The translations under genes and the position numbers were made by a program. The notes under the pieces were generated by a model. That model saw nothing but the letters and a program-made list of their open reading frames with translations, was not told the DNA's origin and searched no databases. From assembly GCF_010015445.1 (NCBI RefSeq), contig NC_053115.1:9618024-9682023 (forward strand): a stretch of 64,000 nt of DNA, read 5' to 3'. This document shows positions 1-36,138 of this stretch, piece after piece. The first letter of the stretch is position 1, and each line of letters opens with the position of its first letter. Origin of the DNA: Perca fluviatilis (Eukaryota > Chordata > Actinopteri > Perciformes > Percidae).

Positions 1-1335
1 CTATCTTGCTTGGTATGAGCTGAAGTCATTTTGCTGTTAAGATACATTTTTAGCATTGCTAAGTGCTTCTAATCAACGTGTGCCACCCAGGTTTTGTCGT
101 GGTTTCTGATTGAACACAGATTGTCGCTCAGAAGCACTAAATGGAAACAAAGCAACTGTGAATGGAGGATAAAACTGAAATGATTGAATTTTGGTATTTT
201 CCCTCCAATCCCCCTCAGACTTGCAGACCTCCAGAGCTCTAAACGCACTGTGTGATACAAGTAATTGGACTATTTTCTCTGTCAGACTGTCCATAGCTTG
301 CTTTGGGGCTTATTAATTCAAGTAACTAAAAGGTTTTTTGTGTGCACACGTGCAGTTTATCTCCTCTGTAGGGTTAAGTGCTCAGAACTGTTGACGGAAA
401 TTGGTCAGATGAATGGCGGCCAAGTCGTCATTGTAGTCTTTCTCTCTACATGTGTGACTTAATTTGTATCTCTGTCTCTTTCTCCATGTTCTTCACTCTC
501 TGTTAGTCTCGCTTCTTGACACACATTCACACGCCAGTCACACACAGACCAAACCGTTCCACTCACCTTCACTGGCTTTTGCTAATGAGTAGCATTTCTT
601 CATCGTGCTAGTGTAGACAAGCTCACAAAGTGATCCAGCCTCATCATGGGCAAGGGCATAATGGGCTGTCAATAAAACAGAAGGCAATTTAGTACAAAGT
701 ATGCCGGTCAGCAGAGAAACGCACAAACACAGGAAACAAATGTGAAAGCCAATTTAATACGTAGTGTCTTACAGCAGGACCTGCCCTCTGGTGCTCCATG
801 CAGATTAATAATAGAACAGAAGTCTGCTCACTGCACTTCTCCCATCTGCACATTTAAGTACCAAGTGCTGGCTTCTGTATGTTTTACAAAGATCCTTTCT
901 GATGAAGAGCCTAATGACTCCAACATCACAACACAGGCAGTAATTAGTGAGCCAAATTACAAATTGGACTAGTGCAGTGTAGACTTCTTTTTTTATTTGT
1001 CCCGCACTAGGGCTCGGAATCAAACCTCCATAGCAAGAATGTGTCCACAGCACTCTATGTATTAAAAGCTGTCAAGTCGTAAAACGTGGCATCACATTCA
1101 TACTCTGTTTTTATTTTTTAATCAGACATCTTAGATATACATATTTTTGCTATTTTAATTTGTATGTTATTTAGGTAAGGCTCTTGTACTAGTATTGAAT
1201 ATTTCTGAATAAAACCCAGCCCCATCTAGCCGCATCTGGACATAGATGTGAATTGTGTGCATATTTGAGAATTAATTCATTGTTCATTCATTCAATTAAT
1301 TGTTGTCAATATGAACAACCACAATTGTATTTGAT

Positions 1336-1550
1336 CTAGGGCTGCAACTAATGATTCTTTCTATTATTGATTCATATTTTTGTTTTGCTTCTATAAATCG
1401 AATTATTGTCTGTAAAATGTAGAGAAAGTGAAAAATGCCAGAGTCAAGGAAGACATCTTCAAATGTTTTGTTTTCATATAAAACAAACATAAAGCAGCAA
1501 ATGATCACATTTATCACATTGGAGAAGCTGGGACCAGAGAGTAAGTACTC
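1336..1550. repeat. Degraded fish interspersed repeat ('GGGCTGCAACTAATGATT' type)
   Basis: Begins with GGGCTGCAACTAATGATT and later carries GTGAAAAATGCC and AGACATCTTCAAATGT, the order typical of a very common teleost non-autonomous DNA element. Termini are too decayed to place a target-site duplication. Family assignment is from memory. Confidence 0.6.
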
Positions 1551-4500
1551 TATATGCAAATACAATTACTTTAGATAGACCATATGTGGCATTACAAATA
1601 AATAAAATAAGAATTAATTTAGTGAATGAATTAGTTAAGGAAAAAGATCAGATGCCTTTGCTCCATCACAAATTTATGGACATACACTATGTGCGTATCA
1701 GTTTCTATTTCGTCCTCATACTGAATTCCTACACATTTTCCTTCAGATTTTCCATGTCTGACATATACACACACAGTCGCACTCATGAGAACATAAAGTT
1801 CGAGATACTGTGCCTTAATTACTCTCCTGCTCTTACTCTCCTCGGTGCTTTCTCACTCCGGCTCGCTCCACCAGTAGCAGCAAGGCACACTGGCCTCTAA
1901 TTAGGGTCCTGATGTCAGCTTTGCTTATCATACACATAGATCTTTTTCTCTCCTGTGCTCTCTTTACTCCCACTCTCCTTCCATCTATCAAGAATCTCTT
2001 CTTCCACTGGTGCATGCACAGACACACACACACACGCATCCACACACACTTGATGTCAGTCTAAAACACAAACAGTCATGCATCCAATTATGGATTCCAG
2101 GCAGAACGAGCCTGGTCTTAATTGGTGCAGGTCCACCCCTCCTCCAACCCTCCATCCCCCTTTTCTGTTTCCATTCCCCCACTGTCAGTATTTAGATTCA
2201 CTCCTCTCGCCCACATGAAGATGGGAGCCAATCCCTGCGTCCCACACACAAACATGCACCCTCTCCCTTTTCACTCTGTCATTCTCACTATGTATGAGCA
2301 TGTCCCCAAGTCAGCAGGTGTGAAAATGGGAGCATGTGTTTCTATGCCACCCAAGCCAGAGTGTGCTGAACGTTGAGGTAAAGAACCTGCGATTCATGGA
2401 TCTCATTGTGAAAACCTGGCAATGTGAATCTCATTTGAGGGTTTTTTAGGGTCTTTCATATTCTTTGTATGAGCAAGCTACGATAGCTATGATTAATTTT
2501 TTTGACCCTTTTTGGTCCAGTTAATACATACAGAGGAAGAACCACCCACAGGTCAGAATGTCAGGTAATGAGACTTTGACAGTGTTTCATAGTTTATGCA
2601 CACAAGACATTTTTGTACTGAGATATACAGTACTGCCTATAAGCACACCCACATGATTTATTACTTGAATCAACTCTGTGTTTCGTGGTACATTGTTCTT
2701 TCATTTGTCTAATTACACTGCTCTAATGTGCTCATTTCCCCATGCCTGTCTTCTCCTGCCCTCACTGATGCACTGACATAATTCATTTTTGGCCCCTGGT
2801 GTCTTGCCATTGGACAGACGCTTATTTCCTCTCCCCTGTTCCCTTTTAAAAGGTGTAAGTGTAACAGGGTCCATAGGGACGCATACACCTGCTGTACAGC
2901 CTTTTTGTCAACGAAAACCTGTTTGGGTGTCAGATTTCTGAGACACAGCCTCCAATAGCCCAGCAGCTCATGTCATTAGTCAGCTGAAGAAAAATGAAGC
3001 CCAATTTGTCTCAACATGGATGCAGTGTCTTTCTACGTTCTTTTTATTTATTTTGTTTTACCTGTTTGTAAGGCCTGGCAGGTGCTGTAATAAATGCAAA
3101 GGTAAATTGGGCTTGGTTGCAGCAACTGCTTGTAGCCATCTACAGGAAATGGAAGGAAAGACAGCTGTAGTTGGTGAAGGAAGAGGAAGAGAATGGTGGA
3201 TGGAAGGATGTCAGAGGATTAGAGAGAAAACAAAAGAGTGGCACAGTAACCCCCATGATGCTTTGCTCTCTCTCTCTTTTCCACTTTCTCTCTCCGCACG
3301 TCATGACTCATCAATCAACGGTGGCACATTAGTCCCTGCTGGGCAATCAGGCCTTGCACTCCTCTCAGAATGAGAGATGGACCTTTTCTCTCCTCCCACG
3401 TACCCAGCGGACAGACAAATGGCAGGTTGAGGGACAAACACAGGCAAGAAGTGTTAAACTATTTTGCAAATGTCAGTTTATTTGATGAACCCCTCCACTG
3501 CACAGTTACTTTCACTATCTCCTTTGAATAAATAGGAATCGCAATACCCAAACAAATGTTGAAGGCCTGAGATTATCTGCATGACTACTTGGAAACATCT
3601 TAAGAGCATTTATTTAAAAAGCAGCCGTAGCGTTCAAGCACAAGGGGGTGTATTTCCTCTTGTTTACGTTTGTTTGCCTTTCCTCTCATTGCCTTAAAGT
3701 GCAGTTTGAGAGAGATGTTTTGTAACCTTGAAGACAGACAGTGGGTTGAAATGTCTGTTTTCCTTTGTTTTGTCATTGACGTGCAGCTTAAAGAGGGTAA
3801 AACATCAAGTGGAGCATCGTCACACTAGATAGCTCCTATTGGCATAATGTTGGGCTAGTGAGCAGACAGCTTGTAAATACCTCCTGTCAAAAAGCACTCC
3901 ACGGACCAGTGTTCTTTGAGGACACACACTGATGGGCCCACAATTACGTGAACTTACATAACCCACATAAACAAACTCTCAGTTACCGGCATGCACATTC
4001 ACGAGGCCCGTATAATGTGGACAGTCTTGTACACAGCCATTAGAAAGAGATAAACGTTGATGATGGGTCCCTGCACAGACCAAAGTAGGAAATCAATTAA
4101 CTATATGTGCAGGAAGCGTCGTATTTCTGCCCACTTCGCATTAAAAATTCTGCTGACTGCACGTTCCAATGGCACTTGCATTCCTCAAAAGCAATGATGG
4201 GGCAGCGGCCTGCCCGCCAGGTGCCCACGATTCACCTCCACTCATTTTGGGCTTGCCAGAGGCGTGTGCCTGTGAATCACTGCTTGTTGCACAGGGACAA
4301 GGTGAGCCTCACCCCTCACCGATCTCTAGTGTCTTCACACCTCCATAGCTGTTGGGCGAGTTGTAAATCTCCACCATTGCACCATCCTTTATTTCTATGA
4401 CAATGCTCTACAGATAATCTGCGCTGGGGTCTCCTCTGGATGGGTGTGTGCATTGTGGGAGGAGGAGATTTAACCTCTGCTTTTTAAAAGCCAGGGTTGA

Positions 4501-6390
4501 CTTAATAAAGGGAAAAATACATATAATTATGTTTTTTTCATATATGTAATAAAGCACAATGGCCTTCCATGTAAGAAAAAAAACTATGTTCCACCCCTTC
4601 TTTTTTTTTTTTTCTTCTTTTTTTACTTTTAGCATGCATGCTGTCCCTGGTCATCTTTGGTATCTATTTAGCCACATTGCTATGCTCCTCTGTCACATTC
4701 AATTTCACTGTTTACACACACAGAAGAAGCTAAATAAAGCTGTACTCTGCAGGGCTGTCACATCCTGGCTGCTGAAGTGTGCCTTTTACTCCTTGGAGAC
4801 CGTCTGTCGGTTCCCCACGGTCACCAGGCACTGTCTCCACGGGGACAGATGGACCTGCCTGTTGGAAGCCATCACTCCTAGCCGAGATCTACCAACACAC
4901 ACATACAAAGACACGCACTGTGGACAGACAACGTAATCTGCTTAATAATGGCTTTCGTTTAGTAATTGGTGTGCTGCCAGATTTTATGCAACAATATCTA
5001 TCTGTTGAAGGGAAAAAAGGTACAGTACCTCTTGTCAACCTGAAACCAGTTCAGCCAAATGCAATTATTCCAAAACAGAGCGTATTTAGGGAGTATTCAT
5101 CTTTCCAGTTCACACATTGTAAATGCTGTGTTCTGTGTTCCGCCACACCTTATTTCCAGTGTTGGCAAAAGAGTCCACTACACACCGTCTTCATGCACCC
5201 AAACTGTTGGGACTTAACCAGCTGTGGGGCTGTCACACAGAGAAAAACAAGTTGTGTTCACTGAAAATCATGGAGTTTTTCCCTCAGGCAGTAAAACAAG
5301 AACACTGTTATTCTGTCAAGCTCAATACAATGTTTTACTGCAATCCTCATATATACTGAATACTTTATTATTTTGGCTTAGTTGGAATTTACAATAATCA
5401 GTTGATATATCAATCATAAAAACCACATATTATACAAATTTAGTGCCCCGTAGGTTGAGCAGTCCTTTATTATTCATGGTTGAGAATGCATTTTCTGCCA
5501 CAAATTTTAAGATTTAGTAAGCATAATAAAATGAGCTGGGGGGCTACAGCGCTCCTGGTACATTATTTGAGAGCTGGTGGCACTTAGGATTTAGTTGGTG
5601 CTCTCTCACTCAGGCCAGCCGAGATCTTCCACCTGTCCAAAACCGCTGTTTCCTCCCTCTTGTATGTAATTAGTACTGGAGATTGGCCCAAACACCCACA
5701 ATACTTTTTGATCTGGGAGCTTCAAACACACCCTGGTACTTCACACACTGCACCCACTGCTTCTGCCTACCAGTGTAATGTTGACCTGCACACAGTTTTG
5801 CTTCATTTGTCAACAGATATCAATGCCTTATAGTTTAGTTGAACTCTATATCTTTAAATTAATATCTCAATTAGTAATATTGCTTTTACAGTAAAGCATA
5901 TATAGATTCCAAGGTAAAATTTCTAAAAGTACAGTGCATTGCCAAGACCAGAATTGACCTGTGTCTGAGTCGGTTTCTTGCTTTCACGGGCGTGTCTGTT
6001 CTGTTTATCAGTGAGTCTGATCGAAATGCTTGGAGAGCAAGCGTGCTGAGAGACATTGACGGACAGCAGCAGCAGATCAGTTGTAGTTGATAGATGAAGG
6101 ATAATCAAACGACCGCCTGACACTTTGACTGACAGCATGCTTAGGCCAGAGAAAATACCTCGGGATTGACAGTGTGCATCTGCGTCCGTGTCTGATTTAG
6201 GGGATTGCTATGTGTTCCTGAATGAATGATTCCTATTGATTGAAAAAAGGGGGTGAACAGGAGACAGGGGAAGGATGATGGGAAGGATGATGGGGGAGGG
6301 AGAGGATGGAGAGAAGAAAAAAGCTGCAGACGCAACACAGTTGGAGCTGTCGGTTGTGAATAAACCCAGATGTCTGAGAGATAAAGAAGA

Positions 6391-6445
6391 CGTGTGTGTG
6401 TGCGTGTGTGTGCGTGCGTGCGTGCGTGCGTGCGTGCGTGTGTGT
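6391..6445 (+). repeat. (TG)n/(CGTG)n microsatellite
   Basis: Alternating purine-pyrimidine run mixing GT and GCGT units over about 55 bases; Z-DNA-prone. Any reading frame through it is an artefact of the repeat. Confidence 0.9.
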
Positions 6446-6725
6446 CTCTCTTATCCTCTCTGTTTCCCTAAAGGATTGACACACAAAACTGGCCCATTTT
6501 CTTAGATCAGACATCGCCTGGTCTCACTCATGCTTTACTTGTGTTACACACCCCTGTTGTATGTCAGAAGTGTGTGTGTGGTTCGTACTCCACTCGTTGT
6601 TGCATTTTGAATATTATAGAGGTAAATACACAACGCGAGTATTGCATTTTCTCTTTGTTTCATGCATTCCTTCTCCCGTACTCATTTCCATAACTTCACA
6701 CAACTGTTTATTTCGTGCAGAGTTG

Positions 6726-6766
6726 AGGGAGGGAGGGAGGGAGGGATTGAGGGAGGGGGAGAGGGC
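6726..6766 (+). repeat. GGGA-rich polypurine tract
   Basis: Repeated GGGA/GGGAGGGA units containing more than four G-triplets in 40 bases, so G-quadruplex formation on the + strand is possible. It lies about 400 bp upstream of the candidate internal first exon of magi1. Confidence 0.8.
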
Positions 6767-6969
6767 AGTGATGTGCATAAGGAGCAATTTTCCTCAGCTA
6801 GATCCAGGCTGTGTTAGCATTTTAGTCATCCGTCAGTCTTTCTTTATGTGCTTCTCTGCGATAATGATATTTCTGGTCACTGCTCACTCAAGCAGAAACC
6901 CGTCTGTCATACCTTAAGCACACTTCGATTTGTGTTGGGTAGCGCCGCACGAAGCCGCCTGATGCCCTT

Positions 6970-6994
6970 GTGTTGTGTTGTGTTGTGTTGTGTT
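6970..6994 (+). repeat. (GTGTT)n pentanucleotide repeat
   Basis: Four to five tandem GTGTT units, intronic. Confidence 0.9.
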
Positions 6995-7128
6995 TATGCA
7001 GCTGCGTGGATGTTTACCAGCATGTGGGGGTGGGAGAGAGGCTGAGATGGAGGGAAGAGAGAAAGAGGGAGGGAGGGTGTGTGGTGATGCTGAGGGAAGA
7101 AAAGGGAGGGAGGACAGTGTGCAGTGAG

Positions 7129-7130
<2 letters not shown>

Positions 7131-7176
<46 letters not shown>

Positions 7177-7356
7177 AAAAAAGGAAAAGACAGCAGGAAA
7201 GGGAGAGACGGGAGGACGCTACAACTGCCTATAGATGCTGGAGCCTTCGACAGCGGAGCGCGGCGCTCAGCGGACTCAGGAAGATGGTCTCAGTAAGAGG
7301 GGAACTGACGGTTGCCTATAATTTAATGTTCAGTATCTTGGACTCCTTCTCCATGG
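7131..7356 (+). CDS. magi1: Candidate alternative first exon of magi1 (coding part 7284-7356)
   Basis: An ATG at 7284 in strong Kozak context (A at -3, G at +4) opens 24 codons beginning MVSVRGELTVAYNLMFSILD and ending SFSM plus one base, at a GTAATG donor (7357). The donor leaves phase 1, exactly what the acceptor of exon 7925 needs, so the join reads ..FSMG-VAPAKKSPKL. Full isoform: 982 codons with the long tail. The region is locally CpG-rich (about 7230-7290 and 7520-7720) and is preceded by a GA repeat, as many internal promoters are. An overlapping upstream ATG at 7235 opens a short uORF. The product would lack the guanylate-kinase, WW and first PDZ modules and start with a short hydrophobic segment. 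Supported only by signals and phase; 5' end undefined. Confidence 0.5.
7133..7174 (+). repeat. (GA)n simple repeat in putative 5' UTR
   Basis: About 21 GA units directly upstream of the candidate first exon's coding part. GA tracts of this type can be nucleosome-poor promoter elements or merely polymorphic microsatellites. Confidence 0.9.
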
Positions 7357-7639
7357 GTAATGCTACGGCCAGGAACTCCAGAGCACAGCTCGCTCTTTTC
7401 CTCTCTACTCCTCTCTCTTTATTCTCTGGCTTAGTTGCTCTCCAGGATTCTGTCCTTTTCTCTTAACTCTCACTTTCCTCCCTCAAACACACACTCACTC
7501 ACTCACATGCATTCTCCACCGTCGGGTAGCCAGGCTCTTGCGAGCGCTGGGTTAGCCCTTGGGGCTGGCCCCACTCTTCCGCTGCACCAGTCAAGCCGAG
7601 CGCTGGCCGCGGCAGTGATGCAGATAGATCGCGCTGCCT

Positions 7640-7677
7640 GCCCCCCCCCCCCCCCCCTCCCCTCCCTTCCTCCCCCA
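7640..7677 (+). repeat. C-run (17 C) and C/T tract
   Basis: An uninterrupted run of 17 C (7641-7657) followed by CCCCT-type units. The opposite strand is a long G run. It sits between the candidate first exon and exon 7925 in the locally CpG-rich segment. Confidence 0.9.
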
Positions 7678-7924
7678 AACGCCAGCCGCGGATGGGCGAG
7701 CAAAGGAGCCAAGCAGGGAAAGAGAGGAAAGGAGGGAGAAGGAGACGAGGGCTAGATGAGCACTGTTGTGACATTGTTTTGGAGTCTGCGTTACCTTTTG
7801 TTGTTCCTTTCTTCTTCTTTTTTATTTTTTTTGCATTCTCCTTTTTTCTGAACATGGACGATATAGTAAAACTACATTGGTAACCTCCTTTTTTTCTTTT
7901 TCCCATTTCTGTTTGGCTTCACAG

Positions 7925-31553
<23,629 letters not shown>

Positions 31554-32090
31554 ATGGACGGCTGTCAGCCAATCACAGCCACTACCCACAAACACCTCAA
31601 GTACTCACTCACATATTACCGCTTGGTTCTACACAAATGCACCCAATTGTGAACTAACACACGCACGCACGCACACACACACACCAGACAACACACATAC
31701 ACTCATGCACACACACACCTGATGTAACAAAGTTGAGTTACTAACAAGACAGTGATTCCAAAATGACTTTGAAAGCTGTTTTCTTCCTTTTTTTTTTAAA
31801 TTGTATGTTCTTTTTTTTCGGTTCTTGTTTTTGGTTAAGCATTCTACATTTACAGTAACTCAGACTTTTCCAGAAAATATAAAACCATAAAAAACAATGA
31901 TGTGCCTAACAGTTCCATTAACAAGCAACATTTTGCTTTTGATTTGATATGTGACGGGCATTTTGTGCCGCACTGTCAGATGATGAAATGTATGTACTTT
32001 TCCACGAGGATCCCATGGAAGTACCACGCACCTGGATCACTGTAACCGGTGCTCACAATGATGCTGTGCATGTCTTTACCGGTTTCAATG

Positions 32091-32092
32091 TC

Positions 32093-32146
<54 letters not shown>
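32091..32146 (+). repeat. (CT)n microsatellite in 3' UTR
   Basis: About 26 CT units within the magi1 3' UTR. Confidence 0.95.
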
Positions 32147-32148
<2 letters not shown>

Positions 32149-32330
32149 CAGTGCCACTGTTTTTTAGACATTTGACCAGACTATAGCACAAGCCTGCATT
32201 TGTTTGTATATTTTTGACAGTTTGCAGTATGTGTACATTCAGAGGTAATCATTTTAAATGAATGAAGGGAACATTAAAAGTTAAACTATGATGATGATGA
32301 TTATGTTAAAATAAAATAATATATTCAACG

Positions 32331-32336
32331 AATAAA
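32331..32336 (+). terminator. Poly(A) signal of magi1
   Basis: AATAAA followed 5-20 nt later by a GT-rich element (GTGTGTGGTTGTTTTGG). A second AATAAA lies at 32310-32315. Confidence 0.65.
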
Positions 32337-32839
32337 CAAGTGTGTGGTTGTTTTGGTTCGCTCTCTTTGGTTGTCACAGCCATTAGAATCATTTTGGGAT
32401 TAAAGTCCTTAAAATGTCAGGTTTACAACAGGTTTAAGTTTCCTAGCAAGGCAGATATTGGGTGGCAGGTAGAAAAAGTATCCTAAAGAGTCTGGAGAGT
32501 ACTGAGCAAACAAGAACGTGGAGAGGCTGACATTGTTATCTCTGGCCTCCCGAGAGAGAGAGAGAGAGTGTGTGTGTGTGTGTGTTTGAAGTCTTTGAAG
32601 AAAAGTAAAGCAAGGAGCTCCCATCCTTTCACAACATCAAAGCCTGGATAGACCAGTCTTAAAAAAATGTTCCTCCTCTCCCTGCTTACTTTGATTTGTG
32701 CCTTTTCTATGCCCTATTTCTCCCTTTGTCCTCAAGACTCATTCCTCCTCTTCCTGTATCTCCTCCCTTTGCCGAAAGATTTTTCTTTTGAGAGAGCAGA
32801 GAAGCTGCGTCCCTATTTCAGGACAGTGACAGCGGTAGG

Positions 32840-32840
<1 letters not shown>

Positions 32841-32873
<33 letters not shown>

Positions 32874-32874
32874 C
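32841..32874 (+). repeat. (GAT)n trinucleotide repeat
   Basis: About ten GAT units just downstream of magi1. Confidence 0.9.
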
Positions 32875-33199
32875 GACGCTCCCCTCCCAGAAACAACAAT
32901 GGGGGAGATAAGAGAAAACAGCCGAGAACAGAGTGGTCACTCCTGGTGATGCCATAGGGATTTACTACTGCAGAGACATGGAATATGTCGTCTGGCAGCG
33001 CTTGATGCTGAGATACAGAGACAGATGAGGCACGACACTGCAACTGCTGAATTCAGTCTAAGATACATTCATGTTTGTTCTTTTCTTCCTTTTATCTTTT
33101 TTTCAAAATATTTAAGTTTTAAAATACTGGCATTTAAATATTCAATATGGCCTGTGTCTATTAAGTATCTGATAATGTCTGTTTAGGTTATATTTACAG

Positions 33200-33599
33200 T
33201 AGTCTATATCCTTGATGTTCCACTTCCGGGATTGCTCCGGTGGCTGCAGGAAATTCCACCGGATGCATGTATTTTCGCCGATTTCCATTTCCTTCCGCTT
33301 TCTTTTTTGTTGACATTTCAAAGGTGGTTTTATGAGGACTATGGTTGAGTGCTCCTCAGATCTCTGCAGGGTAAATTGAGACAGCCAGACTAGACTATCT
33401 GCTCAACCTGAGTATTCTCTCGCACGACTATTTTGCAGCGGCTCCGTCCGGCGCTTAGCACCGCCCGAGACGATTGTGATTGGTGTAAAGAAATGCCAAT
33501 AAACCAGAGCACGTTGTTCTCCCATCCCGCAGTGCTGTGTGGAGTAGCCAGACCCCCCTCCGCTTCGCAGCGCGTGGATGATCTGGCAAAGCGAGACTA
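33200..33599 (-). mobile_element. Short DNA element, 9-bp TSD, copy 1
   Basis: Ends TAGTCTATATCC and GCGAGACTA, flanked by TATTTACAG (33191-33199 and 33600-33608). It is an inverted copy of the element at 53563-54017: both share CACTTCCGGGATTGCTC, GTAAATTGAGACAGC and ACCAATCACAATCG (one or other strand). The 9-bp duplication suggests a Mutator-like origin. No protein-coding content. Confidence 0.85.
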
Positions 33600-33609
33600 T
33601 ATTTACAGT

Positions 33610-35470
33610 ACCTTCCTCACACCCTCACTTAGACATTGGATGCATGAACGTTTGCTTTAACATGCCGAGAATCTGAATCTGAGTTTTCATCATATGAAGT
33701 TCCTTCCACTTGCTACAACACACGCCAAGGTACTTAATACTATATGTTCAAAAGTATGCATTCAAGATTACCCCGTGGACACAATCTGTGCAGCTCCTAG
33801 GAGCAAATGGGAAGCAGAGATGAAGCATCACGATCAAACAGTATCATATCAGAGCTTTTTTTGGCCTAGTTTCTCTGCGATTCAACAGCGCCTCAATGCA
33901 TTTTACTCCTTTTGATGCAATGATCTGAAAGTGTTTTACATGGCTACATTCATGGCTCTGGCTTCCTGTCCTAGTGAAGGAGACATGCATTGCAACTTAG
34001 TTGTTAAGATTATTGATTACAATAAGAAAGGATTTTATTTTAAATAAGTACCTATAATTACATCATTTTTTTCTAAACTATAATTAGGTCAGTTATTGAC
34101 TTGTGTAAGAATTGGGTCTTATTCAGGACATACTGCCATCAACAAAGAGGCACAAAGGAGATTTTTGTACCCTGCAAACACTTCCCTCCTTTTTTCTCTC
34201 CTCTCTCACAGTGAAGGGGAAGCAGCTCCTAAATAATGGATGTAATCCACTTTCCAGCAGCGAAACACTCTCCTCCCCTCTCTTTAAAACTCTCCATCTT
34301 TATCAGCACATACTCCACTCCTTCTCATCATCAAATGCAGGAACAGAGCTCCATGTTGTATTGCTTGTGCGACCCCAGAAATGATTAACAACCCTTGTCT
34401 GGTGACAATTCATCATGTCAGTGCCAGGCAGGAGGAAGAGACGGTAATGAAAAGTCCAATAACAACATGCCTACAGCCCGGCGCAGCGACAGCCAGCAGG
34501 GTCAAGCCTCCGTTCTCACATCAGCTCGGCTCCCGGTGCTCTCGCGCCGACCTTGGGACCCTCTGCTCCCCCGTTGCCACGGAAACAACAATGCAACAGG
34601 CTCTCTCCTCCAGCTGCCTAGAGCAGACAAGAGTAGATGCGTACGCAAGGCTGAGGGAGGAAAGTAAATGAAAAGAAAACAAAAGTGCAGGTTTATTTTT
34701 GGCTGTGTGCTCAGGATTCCAAGATGCTTTCACTCAAGAGAGGATGAACATTTCTACATTCTGAAGTTACTTTTCTGTCAGGAAGCTCAGCATCATAGCT
34801 AACGAGCCTGTTGTGATACCCACTGCTGTCATGTTATGGACATACACACTGCAGCCATGTTGTAGCTGTTCTTTGTCCTAATATTGTATCTGTCTCATGC
34901 TCGGCTGCGCATGGAAATCGGCCTTCTCGTGGAGAGAGGTGTGGTGGATGAATGTGTTGTGGCTGCTCAAAGGGCCTTTCGTACAGTGTGTGTCTTTCTT
35001 ATCATGGTTATAGTGATAGCACTCGATAGGATTTTTCGATGTAAATGTAACGCTTGAGGCTATTGTGGTGGATGGTTATATTAAGTAGAGAAATGGCTGC
35101 AGCCACACTAATCAATCAGCAGCTGATATCCACAGACACCGCACCTCATAAGACTGCAGTCAGTCCTTTTTAATTAAATGGGGGATTTTCTTCCTTCAGT
35201 TGAAAGCACGCATATTTTTATTTTATCCAAGTGGTAACTCGATAGATATCTTTGGCAAACCAAAGATCCCAAAAGAACTTGATTGTTTAATTTTTCTTAA
35301 CAGCTGGTAGTTTTTTGTGGAAATTCATATTTCCACAAAATAAACAAATAAGAGACTTCTTACCTAATACTCTAGTTAGAGCACTTATAAGCATTTCTTT
35401 GTGTCTATATTTACATATCCGAATACTAGAGGGTATATGTAAACAGCCTTTTTTTTAAAGCTACACTAAT
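33610..35470. other. Intergenic, no gene recognised
   Basis: Includes a GC-richer patch (34440-34660) containing GTTGCCACGGAAAC, an imperfect RFX X-box, which may be regulatory. I see no splice-flanked coding segment. Confidence 0.5.
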
Positions 35471-35489
35471 CAATATCTTTAGTCATTGA

Positions 35490-35760
35490 GCAGCATGACT
35501 TTGTGGATGGCGATGGCGATGTCAGTCTGTCAGTCAGTAGGTCAGTCGGTCCACCACCTTCATTCAGACTAAAATATCTCAACTACTGGATGGATTGCCA
35601 TGGATATGTGTGCAGAAATTCAGCCTGTTGACTTTGGTGATACCCTAACATTTACTCACTAAGTGAGTACAACTAAGGTTGTCATTTTTGGTTTTGAGTA
35701 AAATATCTTAAAAGCTATTGCTGTAAATGTTGGTGTAAATATTTCAGTATCTACAGAATG
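35490..35760. repeat. Fish interspersed repeat (ATATCTCAACTACTGGATGG type)
   Basis: GTCAGTCTGTCAGTCAG, GTCGGTCCACCACCTT, ATATCTCAACTACTGGATGG and ATTGCCATGGATATG follow the order of a widespread teleost repeat in which this passage is highly conserved. Boundaries uncertain. Confidence 0.65.
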
Positions 35761-35985
35761 AGTTTTGATCACTTTATGATCCTCTGACTTTCCCTCTTGT
35801 GCTGCCAACAGTATATTCAGTGAGCTCATGCCACATACTCAGAAATTCTTCCTAATTTAGTATAGATCCAGACATTTCTCTTGTCACAAAAGCCACATAC
35901 TATGCAGTTTTAATGCACTATACTCAATTTTACGCCATACTTAGAATGAATAGTATAGATAGGATATTGATCACCTCCTATCATA

Positions 35986-36138
35986 GGTGTTTGGTGTTTC
36001 AAGGCCCCAACGTCGTCTTCCAGGCAGCACTGCCTGGAAGGCACTAGGATTAGGCAATGGTTAGGGTTAGGTGCCTTGAAGTCGACGGTCGCAGCGCTGC
36101 CTTGAAGTCGACGTTGGGGGCTTAAAACACCATCGAGC
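35986..36138. mobile_element. 153-bp MITE with perfect 9-bp TSD
   Basis: Flanked by CCTATCATA (35977-35985 and 36139-36147). Inverted ends contain GGTGTTT..AAG.CCCCAACGTCG. The centre has the palindromic TTCCAGGCAGCACTGCCTGGAA and a GGTTAGGGTTAGG run. A second, larger copy is at 40948-42714. Confidence 0.88.

Larger units (their letters stand above)
1..7130 (+). other. Upstream intron of full-length magi1, no exon recognised
   Basis: I read all frames for MAGI1 PDZ2/PDZ3 exons and found none, so this is inferred to be intronic for the long isoforms. It holds a fish interspersed repeat (1336-1550), simple repeats (6391-6445 TG/CG; 6726-6766 GGGA; 6970-6994 GTGTT) and several AT-balanced single-copy-looking stretches (for example 2750-2900) that could be regulatory, but nothing in the sequence proves it. 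Confidence 0.6.
31554..32360 (+). other. 3' UTR of long magi1 isoforms
   Basis: Non-coding, with a CA-rich stretch (31660-31720) and a CT microsatellite (32091-32146), ending near a poly(A) signal with a GT-rich downstream element. Confidence 0.7.

Noticed and set aside
4779..5264. 161-codon open frame
   Set aside because: No similarity, low-complexity start, lies in the intron of full-length magi1 without splice logic.
6391..6445. CRISPR-like regular repeats
   Set aside because: Simple microsatellite units with no spacers; eukaryotic DNA.
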